From contig CM049318.1 in NCBI GenBank assembly GCA_026874595.1, positions 34,307,956 to 34,371,955 of the forward strand: a DNA stretch of 64,000 nucleotides. The letters are read 5' to 3'. Made by a program: the position numbers and the translations under genes. Positions 44,356 through 55,219 of the stretch are shown here, in pieces. How positions within the stretch are numbered: position 1 is the first letter of the stretch; each line of letters starts with the position of its first letter. The stretch is from Sipunculus nudus. Taxonomy: Eukaryota; Annelida; Sipuncula; Golfingiida; Sipunculidae. The notes under the pieces were generated by a model that searched no databases, was not told the DNA's origin, and saw only the letters and a program-made list of their open reading frames with translations.

Positions 44356-44440
44356 CACATTCTCTGGATGGCCATGACCCAGGAGTTGAAACCGACACGT
44401 CCTCTACAGATGGCCTGAGCCATTAAATCGTCCTGGTTAT
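44356..44440 (-). CDS. Small secreted cysteine-rich protein, internal exon (3' end uncertain)
   Basis: Starts after a good acceptor (TGCTTTATTACAG). In the phase set by the signal-peptide exon it reads YNQDDLMAQAICRG and FNSWVMAIQRM, and stays open to a TGA at 44337-44339. A donor at 44355/44354 (ATGTG|GTGCAG) joins in the correct phase to the terminal exon and creates Cys-Ala-Arg-Cys at the junction. That donor is weak. Another frame downstream reads ECGAGPNCDTICRDQN, so an alternative donor (e.g. TATATAG|GTGGAC) or an extra exon is possible. Confidence 0.45.
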
Positions 44441-44514
44441 CTGTAATAAAGCAAGGTGCGGGGAGTGTAACAACAACAACAACACAAAAACATCGTAATA
44501 AAACAGCAGCAATA

Positions 44515-44516
44515 AA

Positions 44517-44570
<54 letters not shown>
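44515..44570. repeat. (ATA)n microsatellite
   Basis: About eighteen ATA units; lies in a presumed intron. Confidence 0.9.
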
Positions 44571-44725
44571 TATATATTATGAAACAGATATTTTAATATT
44601 AAATAATTATAATCCTAATTATATATATATATTTATACATAAATATTATTTATTTTTACATCTTTGTATTATTAATATTTATTATTACTAATATTATTAT
44701 TAAGAATATTATTAAGAATATTATA

Positions 44726-44726
<1 letters not shown>

Positions 44727-44784
<58 letters not shown>
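44727..44784. repeat. (ATT)n microsatellite
   Basis: About nineteen ATT units, the inverted relative of the ATA run 150 bp away. The two could pair into a long hairpin. Confidence 0.9.
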
Positions 44785-44999
44785 CTGTATTTCAGATGGT
44801 CTAATTTCCACATTGCCATCATCTGATAGGTTTGGGTCATTGAGCCAGTAGTCGGAGTTGATATTAAAAACAAGCCAGAAGAATATTACAAATATATACT
44901 ACGAGAAAAGTATAATATGATGTTTAAAGAAATTATGCATGTAATAAAAATAGCAGAGCAGTTGGCCCATGGGTAATGGCGCTCACCTGAATTTTAGAC

Positions 45000-46470
45000 T
45001 AGAAAGAGGTTGGTGTTGCACACAGAACAGATGGATCTGTCCTCAACAATTGTATGTGTAAAAACACCAACAAAATTACATCAAATAACGTAGTTATCAA
45101 TTTATACAACTCTCAACGATCATTAAGAATGGAAATTTCAGAGCAACACATAATCCCGTTGTTGAACAATTACACTTGTACATATGGTAGTTAGAGTTCT
45201 TTAAAATTAATAGGCACAGGTTATTAATTCAAAAAGCTGTTCCTGAAAAATCGGTCGTTTTGTACTCAAATGGAATCAAGACCTGTGTTAATATGGCTAT
45301 GATTTGTACCCTGTTAAACTCTCATTCTCAGAAATACAAAACAAAATGTATACAAATCAAGGAATTACAGGTGGCACCACCAGTTTCGCAAAGCTTTCTG
45401 AGTCTTGGTATTTAGATTTGTGCCCTGAGGAACCGAGGAACTGAGCCTGGTTTTTCTGGCCATAACTTGATAAAACCTAATTTCTGGGTTCTCTGTGATT
45501 TTCCTACGCTCTGAACACAGCGTGTGACCTCCCGGGATCTTCCAGTCACACGCTGTGAGAAACACAGCGTGGCCACCAGGGGCTTATCAGGAAACACCCA
45601 GCAAACCGAACGCCCCGTAACACAAAATCTGATTGGTTCAGCGTGTAAACAAAGAGGGCTGCGCCCAAACGGAGTTCCTTGTGCGGAACTGCAATGTAGG
45701 AAATTTGCAAACTGGGGATAACTGACCTCAGGCCACACCAGCAAGTTACTATAGAGATTGTCCTGAAAGGTCACGATTGCATTGTGTGTATTCTGACGTG
45801 GGGGGGGGGGGGGGTTGAAACAGTTTCGACCGCAGTGCAGTGACTGGTTAAATATAACGCAGGAGAGAATTCCACAGAGACAGCACCGCCTGGTGACCAA
45901 ACCTGACGGACGACCGCGGTTTCGTGCAGAGGTCACAGGGGAGCAGATAGATCAGCTTAGCTTAACCGGAGCGTATGAAATCCCCTCGACTTGGCCGGCT
46001 CTCAATCCGTTTCTAGGTTCAACGGTCACGATTTGTGCTATGTCAACAGACAACCGTACGGCATGAGAGACAGACAAACGGAAATACGAACGGATGGAAA
46101 AAGGTTGATCGCTATAGCTTAGCATGACTTAACGTCAGCTGAGATAATTATGTTATTAATGAATTAGCACGGTACATCTGTATCCATGTTCAATTTGCTC
46201 TCCGAATAAATGCTATCCTGAGAACGCAGTTGCAGGCAGCAAAATACCGTTTTACAAGTCAAGGGTTAGTTGCACATAGGTTACAGAACTTTTGTTCATA
46301 TAGAAAACTTGGGATCTCTGATAGAACCGGTTCTCTTTCCTTTATATGTCACTGCCTGTTGAATCTGGATGAACAGATTCATGTTGATGTACTTATGTTG
46401 TGCCCAAGGAATTTCACGTTTTGTACGTACGGGAAAGTACGAACGATCTGAAAACCACATCCCTAGGCCT
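45000..46470. other. Intronic/intergenic DNA with short inverted repeat and poly-G
   Basis: 45515-45528 (acacagcgtgtgac) is inverted at 45545-45557. A G run at ~45801-45814 interrupts what would otherwise be a long minus-strand open frame. 'ttctaggttcaacggtcacgatttgtg' (46011-46037) recurs in diverged form at ~48926-48953. No gene recognised. Confidence 0.4.
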
Positions 46471-46482
46471 GTTAATACTTAC

Positions 46483-46543
46483 ATGTCGGAGCCGGGGTTG
46501 CCAGCCCTATGCACACAAACGGTAAAGCAAGAGTGATCTTCAT
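46483..46543 (-). CDS. Small secreted cysteine-rich protein, signal-peptide exon
   Basis: The exon spans 46558-46483 between an acceptor (AATGTTTTGCAG) and a consensus donor (CAT|GTAAGT). The ATG at 46543 opens a 20-residue coding piece: MK, a hydrophobic core ITLALPFVCIGLA, then TPAPT. This is a typical secretory signal with a likely cleavage after the GLA. The phase (one extra base) fits the exon at 44440. A frame from exon 1 (ATG at 47540) would also join in frame and extend the N-terminus, but that ATG lies at the predicted transcription start. Confidence 0.55.
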
Positions 46544-47183
46544 TTCGGTGAATTTGCACTGCAAAACATTCCAAGCTGGACGGTTATAAAACACTATGTG
46601 AATAGACCCACTTCATGTACATTGTATTTCAAATACTTTTGCCATCACGGAGAAGCTTTCGTATTTATTAATTTGTAAAACAAAGCGCCACAATCACTTT
46701 TACTTGGTATTTTTAACCCTAGCCTTAGAGGAGCGGTAGACATGGTGATGTCCGTCCGTCCGTACGTCCTATTCATAATCAATTTCTATTGTCAGGATAT
46801 CTCAAAGTTTGACTTGAATCTACACCTAATTAAAATGGCAGGTTTATCTTATTGGTCTGCGCACCTGATTAGGGTTTGGTCATATTTGGCTGATTTTTTA
46901 TTATTTTTTAAATGATTTCTTATTCTAAACTATTACATTTCATATGTATAGTGCTATCCAAAAAAATCTGTTGTCACAACCACTTCTGATGCATTAAACA
47001 CAAAATTCATGTTTTCCGAAACGGCTCTCTACTGATTCCTTGTGCAGTTTATTTTGTCGTTAGGGAGATTGGGCCAACATAGGGGGAAAGAATCACCAAC
47101 ATCACACACATTTCAGATCCTTAAGAAACAATATATAAATAATTATATGAATCTATTTACTTTTCGAGTTGTTATTTACTATG

Positions 47184-47188
<5 letters not shown>

Positions 47189-47236
<48 letters not shown>
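47189..47236. repeat. (TA)n microsatellite
   Basis: TA run in the presumed first intron of the cysteine-rich gene. The surrounding 46560-47480 shows no other feature. Confidence 0.9.
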
Positions 47237-47486
47237 CCTGATAGCTGGACTCTAACCAACGACAAACTTGTATAACTTTCATATTCATAGAGTATATTCT
47301 GTAAATTTGAGGCCATCAAAGGGTGAAGGTACTAAAGTACATTGCACAAAAAAAAGAATAAATCAGATTAGATATTATTAATTAAAAACAGTATTTTCCA
47401 TTAACAATCTCTCAGTCAGTGCAAATAGCCATTATGTAATAACTATAGTATCGAAAATTAATTCAAAAGAGAGAACGTAGGCTTAC

Positions 47487-47541
47487 CTCACGCTGGTTTT
47501 GTGTGACGCTTGACGGTCTCAAGAGGACATCAAACTTCATG
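47487..47541 (-). other. Predicted first (mostly untranslated) exon of the cysteine-rich gene
   Basis: Starts ~30 nt after the TATA box and ends at a consensus donor (CGTGAG|GTAAGC, GT at 47486-47485). Confidence 0.45.
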
Positions 47542-47563
47542 GCGGACACCTCACATCACTGCC

Positions 47564-47571
47564 CTTATATA
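47564..47571 (-). promoter_or_regulatory. TATA box for the cysteine-rich gene
   Basis: CTCTATATAAGGGC on the minus strand, 30 nt upstream of the predicted start and ~80 nt upstream of the exon 1 donor. The spacing from TATA box to exon is typical of metazoan promoters. Confidence 0.5.
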
Positions 47572-47639
47572 GAGAGGACAACGTGTTACAACGTGGGTGG
47601 AGAGGGCGGAGCCAAACTTCATTGATAAAAACTTAAAGT

Positions 47640-48300
47640 AATATATTTTATTCAACGTATTGTAAATTATTGTGCCATGGAAATTTCCATGATATTGCAC
47701 TCCATGACATATGCACTTGTACATACGTACATATGCGATATAAATCTCTTTTTAACAGGGATCAGTTTGTGGGGAACATAAAAAGTCAGACTGATTTTGC
47801 TTCAATTCTTTTTATAATTTACTGGCAAGAAATGTGAAAATTGTATAGATTTTTTCTAACTTATTCAGAAGATGCACTTCTACTGAAGCAGAATATATTC
47901 TGTTTTAAAAACTGCTTAAAGTTAAGTTTCAGGTCTGCAAGTACCAGTCATCTATCTGCAGGAGGGGTGGGGGGGCTATCACCTACTTTCCTTTGTAATC
48001 TTATACAAGCGACCAATGGGTCATGACGCTCGGCTGGCTGACGTGTTATTTATGGCTGTGTTATCTCGTGCATTTATATAAATGTGTTTGGTGTTGGTTT
48101 GTCCTGAGGGCGCTGTGCATAAGCCTGAAATTTATGCAAAAGATGCCATGGAGACCAAATGACCAATGTAAGCTTAGACCTTGCAATGGGTAGGAGTCAC
48201 TTTGAGCATGGTGAAAATTATGTTCCCGGGATTTAGATCGTAGAATATATTTATCCAGGACATCCCTGGACATCACGCCAGGAGTTTCTAACTCCATAGC
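47640..48300. other. No gene recognised
   Basis: Non-coding, upstream of the predicted promoter. Only short open frames. Confidence 0.4.
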
Positions 48301-48309
48301 AACAGTTAC

Positions 48310-48790
48310 CATATTCATCCTATAGTGCATCCAAGTTTCAGAAGCTGAGAAACTGGAACTATGCTTTCATCAGATGGTCTAAAGACCATTATAAAGGTAA
48401 AATGATGTAAAACCGAAAATAAATACAATTGGTGCCACTAGTATTTAAGAACTCATAAACATATACTATGTTTCAGAACACTAGATGAAACCACAGTTGA
48501 GATTTTTTTACAACTGCTGTCACTTTATGGTCTCAAAAGTGGAGTGGTAATATGAATGCAAGAAACAGAAAAAAATGCAGGTGGCGCCACCAGTCTTCAG
48601 GAATCAAGGTTTCTGGACACTAGATGGAACCACAGCTGAGAAGCTGATTCGACTGCTGTTATTTGACCATCTCACAAGTAGAGAAAAATGCGTAGAAATT
48701 ATAAAAAAAAATACAGGTGACGCAACCGATGAAACTCTCCATGATCAATATGCAAAGCAAGAATCATAGCGAACCATGAATTAACTATTC
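48310..48790 (+). repeat. Imperfect ~140-bp tandem repeat (about 3 units)
   Basis: Unit landmarks are 'ggtg(g/c)c(g)ccac(c)ag' at ~48431, 48578 and 48715 (as ggtgacgcaaccgatg), followed by 'cactagatg(g/a)aaccacag(c/t)tgag' at ~48479 and 48617 and 'gactgctgt(t/c)a' shortly after. One unit contains the palindrome GGTGGCGCCACC. A 64-codon open frame in the last units is not preserved in the first. Confidence 0.55.
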
Positions 48791-48799
48791 AGATACTGG

Positions 48800-50500
48800 A
48801 GCTTTTGTATCAATTTCTTAATTATTCTGTGGTGCACAACCAAGCACAACACATAGAACATACGACCTAATTTAATTTTTCCAGAGATTGTTCAAGAGTC
48901 CCTCTTGATGTCAAGTTAGAAGTTTCTAGGATCGACGGTTACGATTTGTGTCCTTTAAACTGACGGCGGGACCCACGACGGACAAAGCGTGGTTTCTCAA
49001 TTGAACTATAATCAGCTGATCTAAAAATGGATATGCAAAGTAAGGTTATATTGATGTGACATATAGCAAGAACATGACTGCAGTTATGTTTCAGAACTGG
49101 ACCTTGGATTTTTCAAGCCGCTGTGGCGAAATTCAACCTTTAACACCGGACTTCAACAAAAACTCGTCCATGGCGATTAAGTCAGTTGTTTTCTCCTTTA
49201 TTTGAATTATCATGTAAGGTTAAACACTTGGACATGTCTTGAGAACACTTCCAAGGCGAATACACATATGGCACTTGCCCTGTGTTAACTTTGTCGAGTA
49301 CCATAGACCATCCTATTGGAAACATCGGGACTAAGCGGGAACCATTTGCTTGACAGAGACTGTCATAGAAAAGTGTTCAAGAGTTGCTTGCTTCCGTTAT
49401 AGACTTTAGCTATTTCTAAATCCTCCGTGACTTCATATCAGCTGTAAACCCGGCATGAGTGTCAACTGAGTCTCGAATAAGTGCAATTGCAAAACAGATA
49501 TGGCAGAGCTACAGTCTGCTCCACATTAGAGTACCCACTGACATTTGGTAATATTTTCATAAAAAAAGATGGCGGCATTACAGGGAGGATTGGGGTATAT
49601 ATTCCCCGTCTTTTCAGCAAGGGGGATGGTCAACGTAATCATCCACCTGATATTGAGAGGATCATATCTATATATCGGAAATGATATGTCAATAATTAAA
49701 ATAAAAGATTTTGGTTCCATTTCTGGGTTTACTATAAAAAATATTTTATATCTGAAAGGGTTTGGAATTAACATTAACCTTATTTTTAAAATCCTTAATT
49801 GGTATATATTTTAAATGTGTCGCACAGAAAATTTAAGGGGTATATATATGTGTGTGTGTATGAATGGATGTATGTATGTATGTATGTTTGATTATATTAG
49901 TGTGTGTTTAGTCCCAACTTTTATAAAAAAACTTGTCACAACCCCGCCCCCCCCCCCTGCAAATCATCCCGCCAATCCTTGAAGATAAATCGACGCCACG
50001 TTCATAAATGTCCGATAATTTCTAAAATGTAAGTTGCAATGAATGAATGGACATAGGACTAATTAACTAGAACTATACCATAACCATATACCTAGCAAAT
50101 GCAATAAAATCAGTATCTGAGAAAAAAGTCTGTTTTTATAACATCTCAAATCCACTGATAAAAGTCAAGGTCACTGGTACATGTTCAAAAATCTATTTAT
50201 TTAAAGCAGCCGGAGAGTTAATTATTGTCATAAATATTCTAACTAAAACTCTGGCGATACTATTCAGAGGAACCAGAAAATTATAAAATTAATAAATTTA
50301 TAAAAAAAATTTATACAAACATCAGTTTTTGTCAATTTTTTCTCACATTAGGGCTTTAGTGCCTCATCAACTATAGTGTCAGACTTTGTGATCATATTCA
50401 AGTTATCAAGTATTAGAAACTAAACGTCAAATTTCCATGGTCACCCGTTTTTTTAGAATGGATGAGAGTCAGTTGTATTTATAGTTCAGTGAAGAAAATT
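48800..50500. other. No gene recognised
   Basis: Contains an ATGT-type short repeat at 49850-49890 and a C run at ~49945-49957. The open frames of ~80 codons near 49526-49814 overlap on both strands and have no recognised motif. Confidence 0.4.
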
Positions 50501-50713
50501 CGATGAGGTCCTCGTATCGCTCAGCGGCTTTCGCGCCTCGTTTGTCGCGCAACGGCTGTCGCGCCTGGCGTGTGGAGCGCCACGTCTGGTGCAATAACTT
50601 ATACTCGTGGATTTATGTTTTTTTCTGGGGGTCAATTCCGAAGCTTATCATGCATATTCAATATAAATTTGGTATATCTTGTTACGAAGACATTTTGCTA
50701 AGGGGAAAACATT

Positions 50714-50775
50714 GGGCTGATCTGGGATTCGTACCCATGTCGGAGGTGCACTCCGGCGTACCAACCGCTTCGCTG
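50714..50775 (-). repeat. tRNA-like promoter fragment (possible SINE head)
   Basis: On the minus strand 'agcgaagcggttggtacgcc' resembles a tRNA D-arm/box A region and GGGTACGAATCCC a T-arm/box B. The spacing is right, but arms and acceptor stem do not pair well, so it is not a functional tRNA. Confidence 0.35.
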
Positions 50776-50817
50776 GAAAAGCAAGCTTTACTAGCGAGAC
50801 AGTACGGTCCGCTTTTA

Positions 50818-51800
50818 TAGAGTCCCGTTTTTCCCGTTATAACGGAAAAACGGACGGAAAAACGGAATTGGGGTTCGAAAACGGAATCAGTGTTCAAAAA
50901 CGGAATTATGTTAAATGCACGGAATACAGCGGAAAATCGGATTTGGAGCAGATATTAACTGCAAATAAAGAAATTCTCAACTAATATCTAGTTAATAATT
51001 TTTTTTCAAACTGCGCCAACCATCTTCAAAACAAGCAAGGTCTGCCAATTTCGGCTCACAACCTATACAGTAAGCACTAAGGTTTGATATTACGATTATT
51101 AACTAACATGCCTGAAACGCTGATACCGCCATTATGTGACATATAATGATGCGGTTTCGCCGTGCGTTGGTTATCAGCCGAACCAAATCAGAATTATTCC
51201 AGATTCACTTCTTTGGCCCATTAAACAAATGTTTTACAAAGGTTAAAAGACCAACGATATGAAATTTTTTGGGTGTAGGAGTTCCAGTCGTGGTCTCGCA
51301 TAACCATATTAAAGAAGCAAACAGGTCAAAATATTCTAGCGGGAATGCCCGATTTTACTGCATATCATAGCGTCTCTTAGGCGAAATAGCTTTGAATATA
51401 ATATTAACACACTTGTTTCAAATGATTGAAATGATCGACGGTAAAACGCAGACAGAACAGGTCCTTACTGATTTGTTTACAGATGAAGACCAACTGTTTT
51501 GCCGATTCAGTGAATGCACGCGCTGGATTACTAACGTGTGGGCCTGACGCAGGACCAAGTATAATTTTAAGCCTACATAAGTAACTATGGCATCAATGAT
51601 AGCAGTATTTAAAATAAAAACAGCTTATTGAACACATTATCCATTTAATCATCCTGATTTTACAAGATTTAACTCTTAAATGTATGTAGCAATTATATTA
51701 CATAAAATATAAAGATAAAACCGACAATTCGGGAATTTTGCTTTTATTAAACGGAAAATAAATATTGATAAAACGGAAAAAACGGGGCTATACTTTTATG
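50818..51800. mobile_element. Possible ~1-kb inverted-repeat element with CGGAAAAACGGA motifs
   Basis: The left end 'gagtcccgtttttcccgtta' and the reverse complement of the right end 'atagccccgttttttccgtt' are inverted relatives. Just inside the left end 'aacggaaaaacgga' type repeats occur about five times; inside the right end 'aacggaaaataa' and 'aaacggaaaaaacgg' mirror them. No coding capacity seen. Target duplication not resolved. Confidence 0.45.
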
Positions 51801-51837
51801 TCACCCCGAAACATTATTCCCTGGGGCCCCATTTTGT

Positions 51838-52564
51838 TGTTACGGAACCCAATAACAACAGATCACGTAATCGTGACGAACTAGATTTTGTTCCGGAGAT
51901 AAACAAGAATAAGATTCTGTAACACTGGGCAATGTGAAATGCCTAGGGGAATGTATAAAGAAGTCAGGGTTTTTTTTTGTTAAAAAATAATTATAATTTA
52001 TTCTTCGAACAATCCTAACATTACAATACACTAAATCAATACAAATACACAGTATAACAATAAAATGTACAGTACCAGAGTGTCCTAATCCTAGGCTTTT
52101 CTGGATACCACCACTGTCACAGTTCACATAAATAATCCGAGTAAATAATCCAAAAGCAAACTGGAGACAGTCCGTATTAAATCTGTATTAAGTCCGTTAA
52201 ATATCTGACATAACTGCAATTATCGGTAAGGTCCCAAACTGACGAGTAAGTAACACTCTTAGTGCTCACTGGTATATTCCTTTCTGCCGGCTCTAAACAT
52301 AGCTCCTAATTTATAGCTTCTGACCCGAAAATTCTAGAAATGGTAGAAATGGAAAATTCCCAAAGAACAATACATACGCATATGAACAGACCTGAAACAT
52401 CTAGAACAAAGAACGCTGTGTCTCTACGCTACAGACCCCACATTCGAGCCAGCGCCCAACAAGCGAGGTTCCCACAGCAAGGAACCATGCCTGCGCCACA
52501 CGAATCAGAATGTCAACAGACACATGTAACATTCCTGCGCAGAATAAAACAGATACCTGTATCA
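51838..52564 (-). mobile_element. Solo LTR, copy 3
   Basis: A 727-bp relative of 14440-15237, starting TGTTACGGAA and ending CTGTATCA (a mutated CTGTAACA). The minus-strand TATA-like CTATAAATTAG (52306-52316) and AATAAA (51997-52002) are conserved. No duplication is recognisable, so it is probably the oldest of the three. Confidence 0.65.
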
Positions 52565-52569
52565 ATCTT

Positions 52570-53445
52570 TAAAAAGAATTTAACGTTGTAAAGTCTAGCT
52601 CATTCACAAACCCTCTAAATCACTTCCGTATTTCTATACATGAGATTAATATTATCAAAAATGTTTTAATATTGAACAAAAAATTAAATCTGAAATCATA
52701 GGTGAAACAGATGTTAAAATGATAGAAATATCGCATCCATGAAACGATGCGATAAAATAGCGCTTAGCTTTTAAACACTATATAGAATATTCCATTTAGC
52801 AGCTCTACATGTCGTAACATAAGCTTAGGCATAAATACTGTAAACATGTTCAGATTATCTTGACATTAGGAGCTAAACTTTAACATGTATCGAATGTAGA
52901 TATATTTAGCTAAAATTTGAACACGTTCATCGATCTACATGGGTGATGACACATCAGTGTATATCATAATTAGGAAGGACATGCTAAGCACATAACCTAA
53001 ACATGTTTCAAAGTGTTGAGCATGTCAAGTGTGTAAAACATGTTTATCACTGCATACATAAATTCGTTAATGTAAACTTATATATAAGGCCTGCAAATTG
53101 CTAAGGGGTCATGAATCCAATTCGATTATCGATTATTGCTTTTCTATTCGATTCTTGATTCGATTAGTGCTAATAATCATGTATATCCTGCCAGCTTCCG
53201 AATACCAGCCGAATGCTAATTGCAATTAGTAGGCGATAAATGAATTAGATTAACAGAACTGTTCGCCTCTTATTAGGTGTCTCGGGCAGTTCCGGCATTC
53301 CTTTGACCATGCCCGCTTGCTCAAAATTCCTGATGCTCGAAGTTTATTTAAATAAGTTTTTTTTATGTTTTGGTGGTATCCTTCTTTATCTCAGGATATA
53401 ATGCCCGAATAAAATTTATCAGTCAGTCAGCGCTTCGAACGAGGG
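52570..53445. other. No gene recognised
   Basis: AT-rich. 52790-53050 repeats 'aacatgt' and 'catgt' phrases without a fixed period; 53115-53170 repeats 'cgatta'. Confidence 0.4.
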
Positions 53446-53450
53446 GTTCT

Positions 53451-53642
53451 CAGGGAGCGGATCCATGATTTTGGAAAGGAGAGGTCCAATCAACGAAGAC
53501 TAATAAAAAACCTTAAAAATGGTCCACTGGTCCAGAAAGGGAGCGGTCCAGGCAAAACAAAAATGGTTGTAAACCCTAAAAAAGGTTGTTGCGGCTCAAA
53601 AAGGGGGGGGGGGTCCGGACCCACCGTTTGGATCCGCCACTG
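53451..53642. mobile_element. Small hAT-like MITE
   Basis: 192 bp with ends CAGGGAGCGGATCCA and, inverted, CAGTGGCGGATCCA. The ends match the style of hAT inverted repeats (CAG start). Inside are repeated 'ggtcca' phrases and a G run. No 8-bp duplication is visible. Confidence 0.5.
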
Positions 53643-53649
53643 CTGCGCA

Positions 53650-54510
53650 GAATCACATCTTCAGAGTGCAACCCTGGTGGTGTTTGATGTGAATAAAGAT
53701 ATCCTTCCCACAATGCACTCGGGCTTCTAAAATGCACAAGTGGAGGATGTATAAATGTAGTGAAGAGGGTAATGAAGTCCGTAAATATAAATATGTTGGT
53801 TAAGAATTGTTTTTATAGGCAAATTTCGTGATTATGAATGGTTTGTGATAATACTTCACGGAAAACTAATATTTGTCAAACATGTATATGAGCAAAACAA
53901 AAAGTCTTTTCCTGAATTGTGACAAATTTGAATCATGACAAATTTTGAAGTTTTACAGTTGACAAGTAGTCCAGGCAATGGAACCAATCAGCACTTTTTG
54001 GCAACAGTAAAAATATCTTAAAGGGGCCCAATCACCTATGTGACCTTTATAAACTAAAGGTAATCCCTTGGAGCTTTTATAAGAATAGGTCAGAAAACGT
54101 GGATATCACCGCACACAGGCTGTTTGTTTTGTTTATATCAACGTGTCTATAATATTTGGGGGCCCGCGTAAATAATCAAAACAAATTTAACAAGATTATC
54201 TGGCGGAAGGTCAGATAACCTCAAGCTTTGAAAATGGCGTTTTGCAACAAGGGACCTTTCTACCTCCGCATATATGCAACCTACCACCTTAGGTTATCTT
54301 GTGTTTATCCTGTTTGTCAACAGCCACGTTTACAAACACGTTGTTCATAAACACGTTCATGCATCCTTTACGGAGGCGTTATAAATACTTTTCATAAACA
54401 GAATTACCGTTAGATCTTTAATATATACACAGAGGAAGCCATAAACAGCATCGATCAGTTCTTTTTCAAAGGGTAGATGAATGGGCAGCTTTAACATAGT
54501 TAGCCTAGGT
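53650..54510. other. No gene recognised
   Basis: Non-coding; 'aaaggggcccaatcac' at ~54018 is a phrase of the kind found in interspersed repeats. Confidence 0.4.
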
Positions 54511-54521
54511 CTGCATATTTA

Positions 54522-54935
54522 TTGTACATAGTCATATTTGACAACCTGTCAACATTATTGTATAATCATCGACAGTATAGAGAAAACACACAGAGATATG
54601 GAAACGATGGATACTTAGAAGTTCATAGAAGAATGGAATACATTAAATGGATAAAAGAATGGAGGAGAACCTCAAGACATTGCGTGCAAGACTATTTAAG
54701 AAGGGCCACTCTTCTCCTCTTAATGAACCTCTTCCAGTGGGATGGTCGTGACTTCTTTTCTCAGTTGTCCAACTTCAAAATCACAATTTGTTACATTTCA
54801 GGGAAAGATCTTCTGTTAACCTTTTACATGCGCATGTTTGGATGTTTGTATCCAAGATATTACTTAAGTCCTCACTATAAAAACATCCATATATATGTAA
54901 TTTTCCTTGAAAAAGTTCTTATCCAACAAATTTGA
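54522..54935 (+). CDS. Unrecognised 137-codon open frame
   Basis: The longest unassigned ATG-initiated frame in this AT-rich part. It is rich in Tyr, Arg, Leu and Ile, with a stretch RRMEYIKWIKEWRRTSR and a moderately hydrophobic C-terminal third. No domain, signal peptide or splice context is recognised, and codon use is not distinctive. It may be chance. Confidence 0.2.
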   Translation: MYIVIFDNLSTLLYNHRQYRENTQRYGNDGYLEVHRRMEYIKWIKEWRRTSRHCVQDYLRRATLLLLMNLFQWDGRDFFSQLSNFKITICYISGKDLLLTFYMRMFGCLYPRYYLSPHYKNIHIYVIFLEKVLIQQI

Positions 54936-54998
54936 ACGGACTACATTACCCTCTTCATCACATTGTTACCCGCGCGGCTGGTATATTTAGAACCCACT

Positions 54999-55191
54999 GT
55001 GGGCATTGTTATTATATGGCTTTGCATGTAAAAGGCGCCACCTGGAGGCGTATGACAACATATTGATTTTTACCGGATATCTACGGTAATGTAGGTTTGT
55101 TAGCACATGGTCCATTGAATAAAGGCAGTTAAGCGCCTGTCTTGAATCTGTGTCCCTGGACGTATGCCGCACTTCAGAGCATATTAAAACA
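54999..55191 (+). mobile_element. Short LTR (Steamer-like) of a degraded retrotransposon
   Basis: ~190 bp from TGTGGGCATT to TTAAAACA, with a poly-A signal (gaataaagg, ~55118) and a following GT/T-rich segment. It is directly followed by a tRNA-complementary primer site. The short length and Leu-type primer fit the Steamer-like Ty3/gypsy elements described in bivalves; this relation is inference. The 5' end could instead be at TGTTACCCGC (54964). Confidence 0.5.
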
Positions 55192-55215
55192 TGGTGTCAG
55201 AAGTGGGATTCGAAA
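55192..55215 (+). other. Primer-binding site complementary to tRNA-Leu 3' end
   Basis: TGGTGTCAGAAGTGGGATTC begins directly after the CA end of the LTR. Its complement reads GAATCCCACTTCTGACACCA, as at the 3' end of eukaryotic tRNA-Leu including the added CCA. The match continues into the T-arm. No gag/pol coding follows, so the internal region is lost. Confidence 0.6.
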
Positions 55216-55219
55216 CCCA

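Noticed and set aside
44940-45015. tRNA-like 'gttggcccatgggtaatggcgctcacctga'
   Set aside because: A box A-like phrase is present but no acceptable box B or cloverleaf; not called as a tRNA or SINE.
45412-45936. 174-codon minus-strand open frame
   Set aside because: It runs through a poly-G tract (poly-Pro) and an inverted repeat, has no recognised motif and overlaps presumed intron DNA; most likely chance.
42558-46543. Crustacean-hyperglycaemic-hormone-like assignment of the cysteine-rich protein
   Set aside because: The first three Cys have a loosely similar spacing (C-x16-C-x2-C), but the rest of the pattern, including the CCC end, does not fit. No family assigned.
50714-50775. Functional tRNA gene
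   Set aside because: Box-like segments are present, but acceptor and anticodon stems do not pair; kept only as a tRNA-like fragment.
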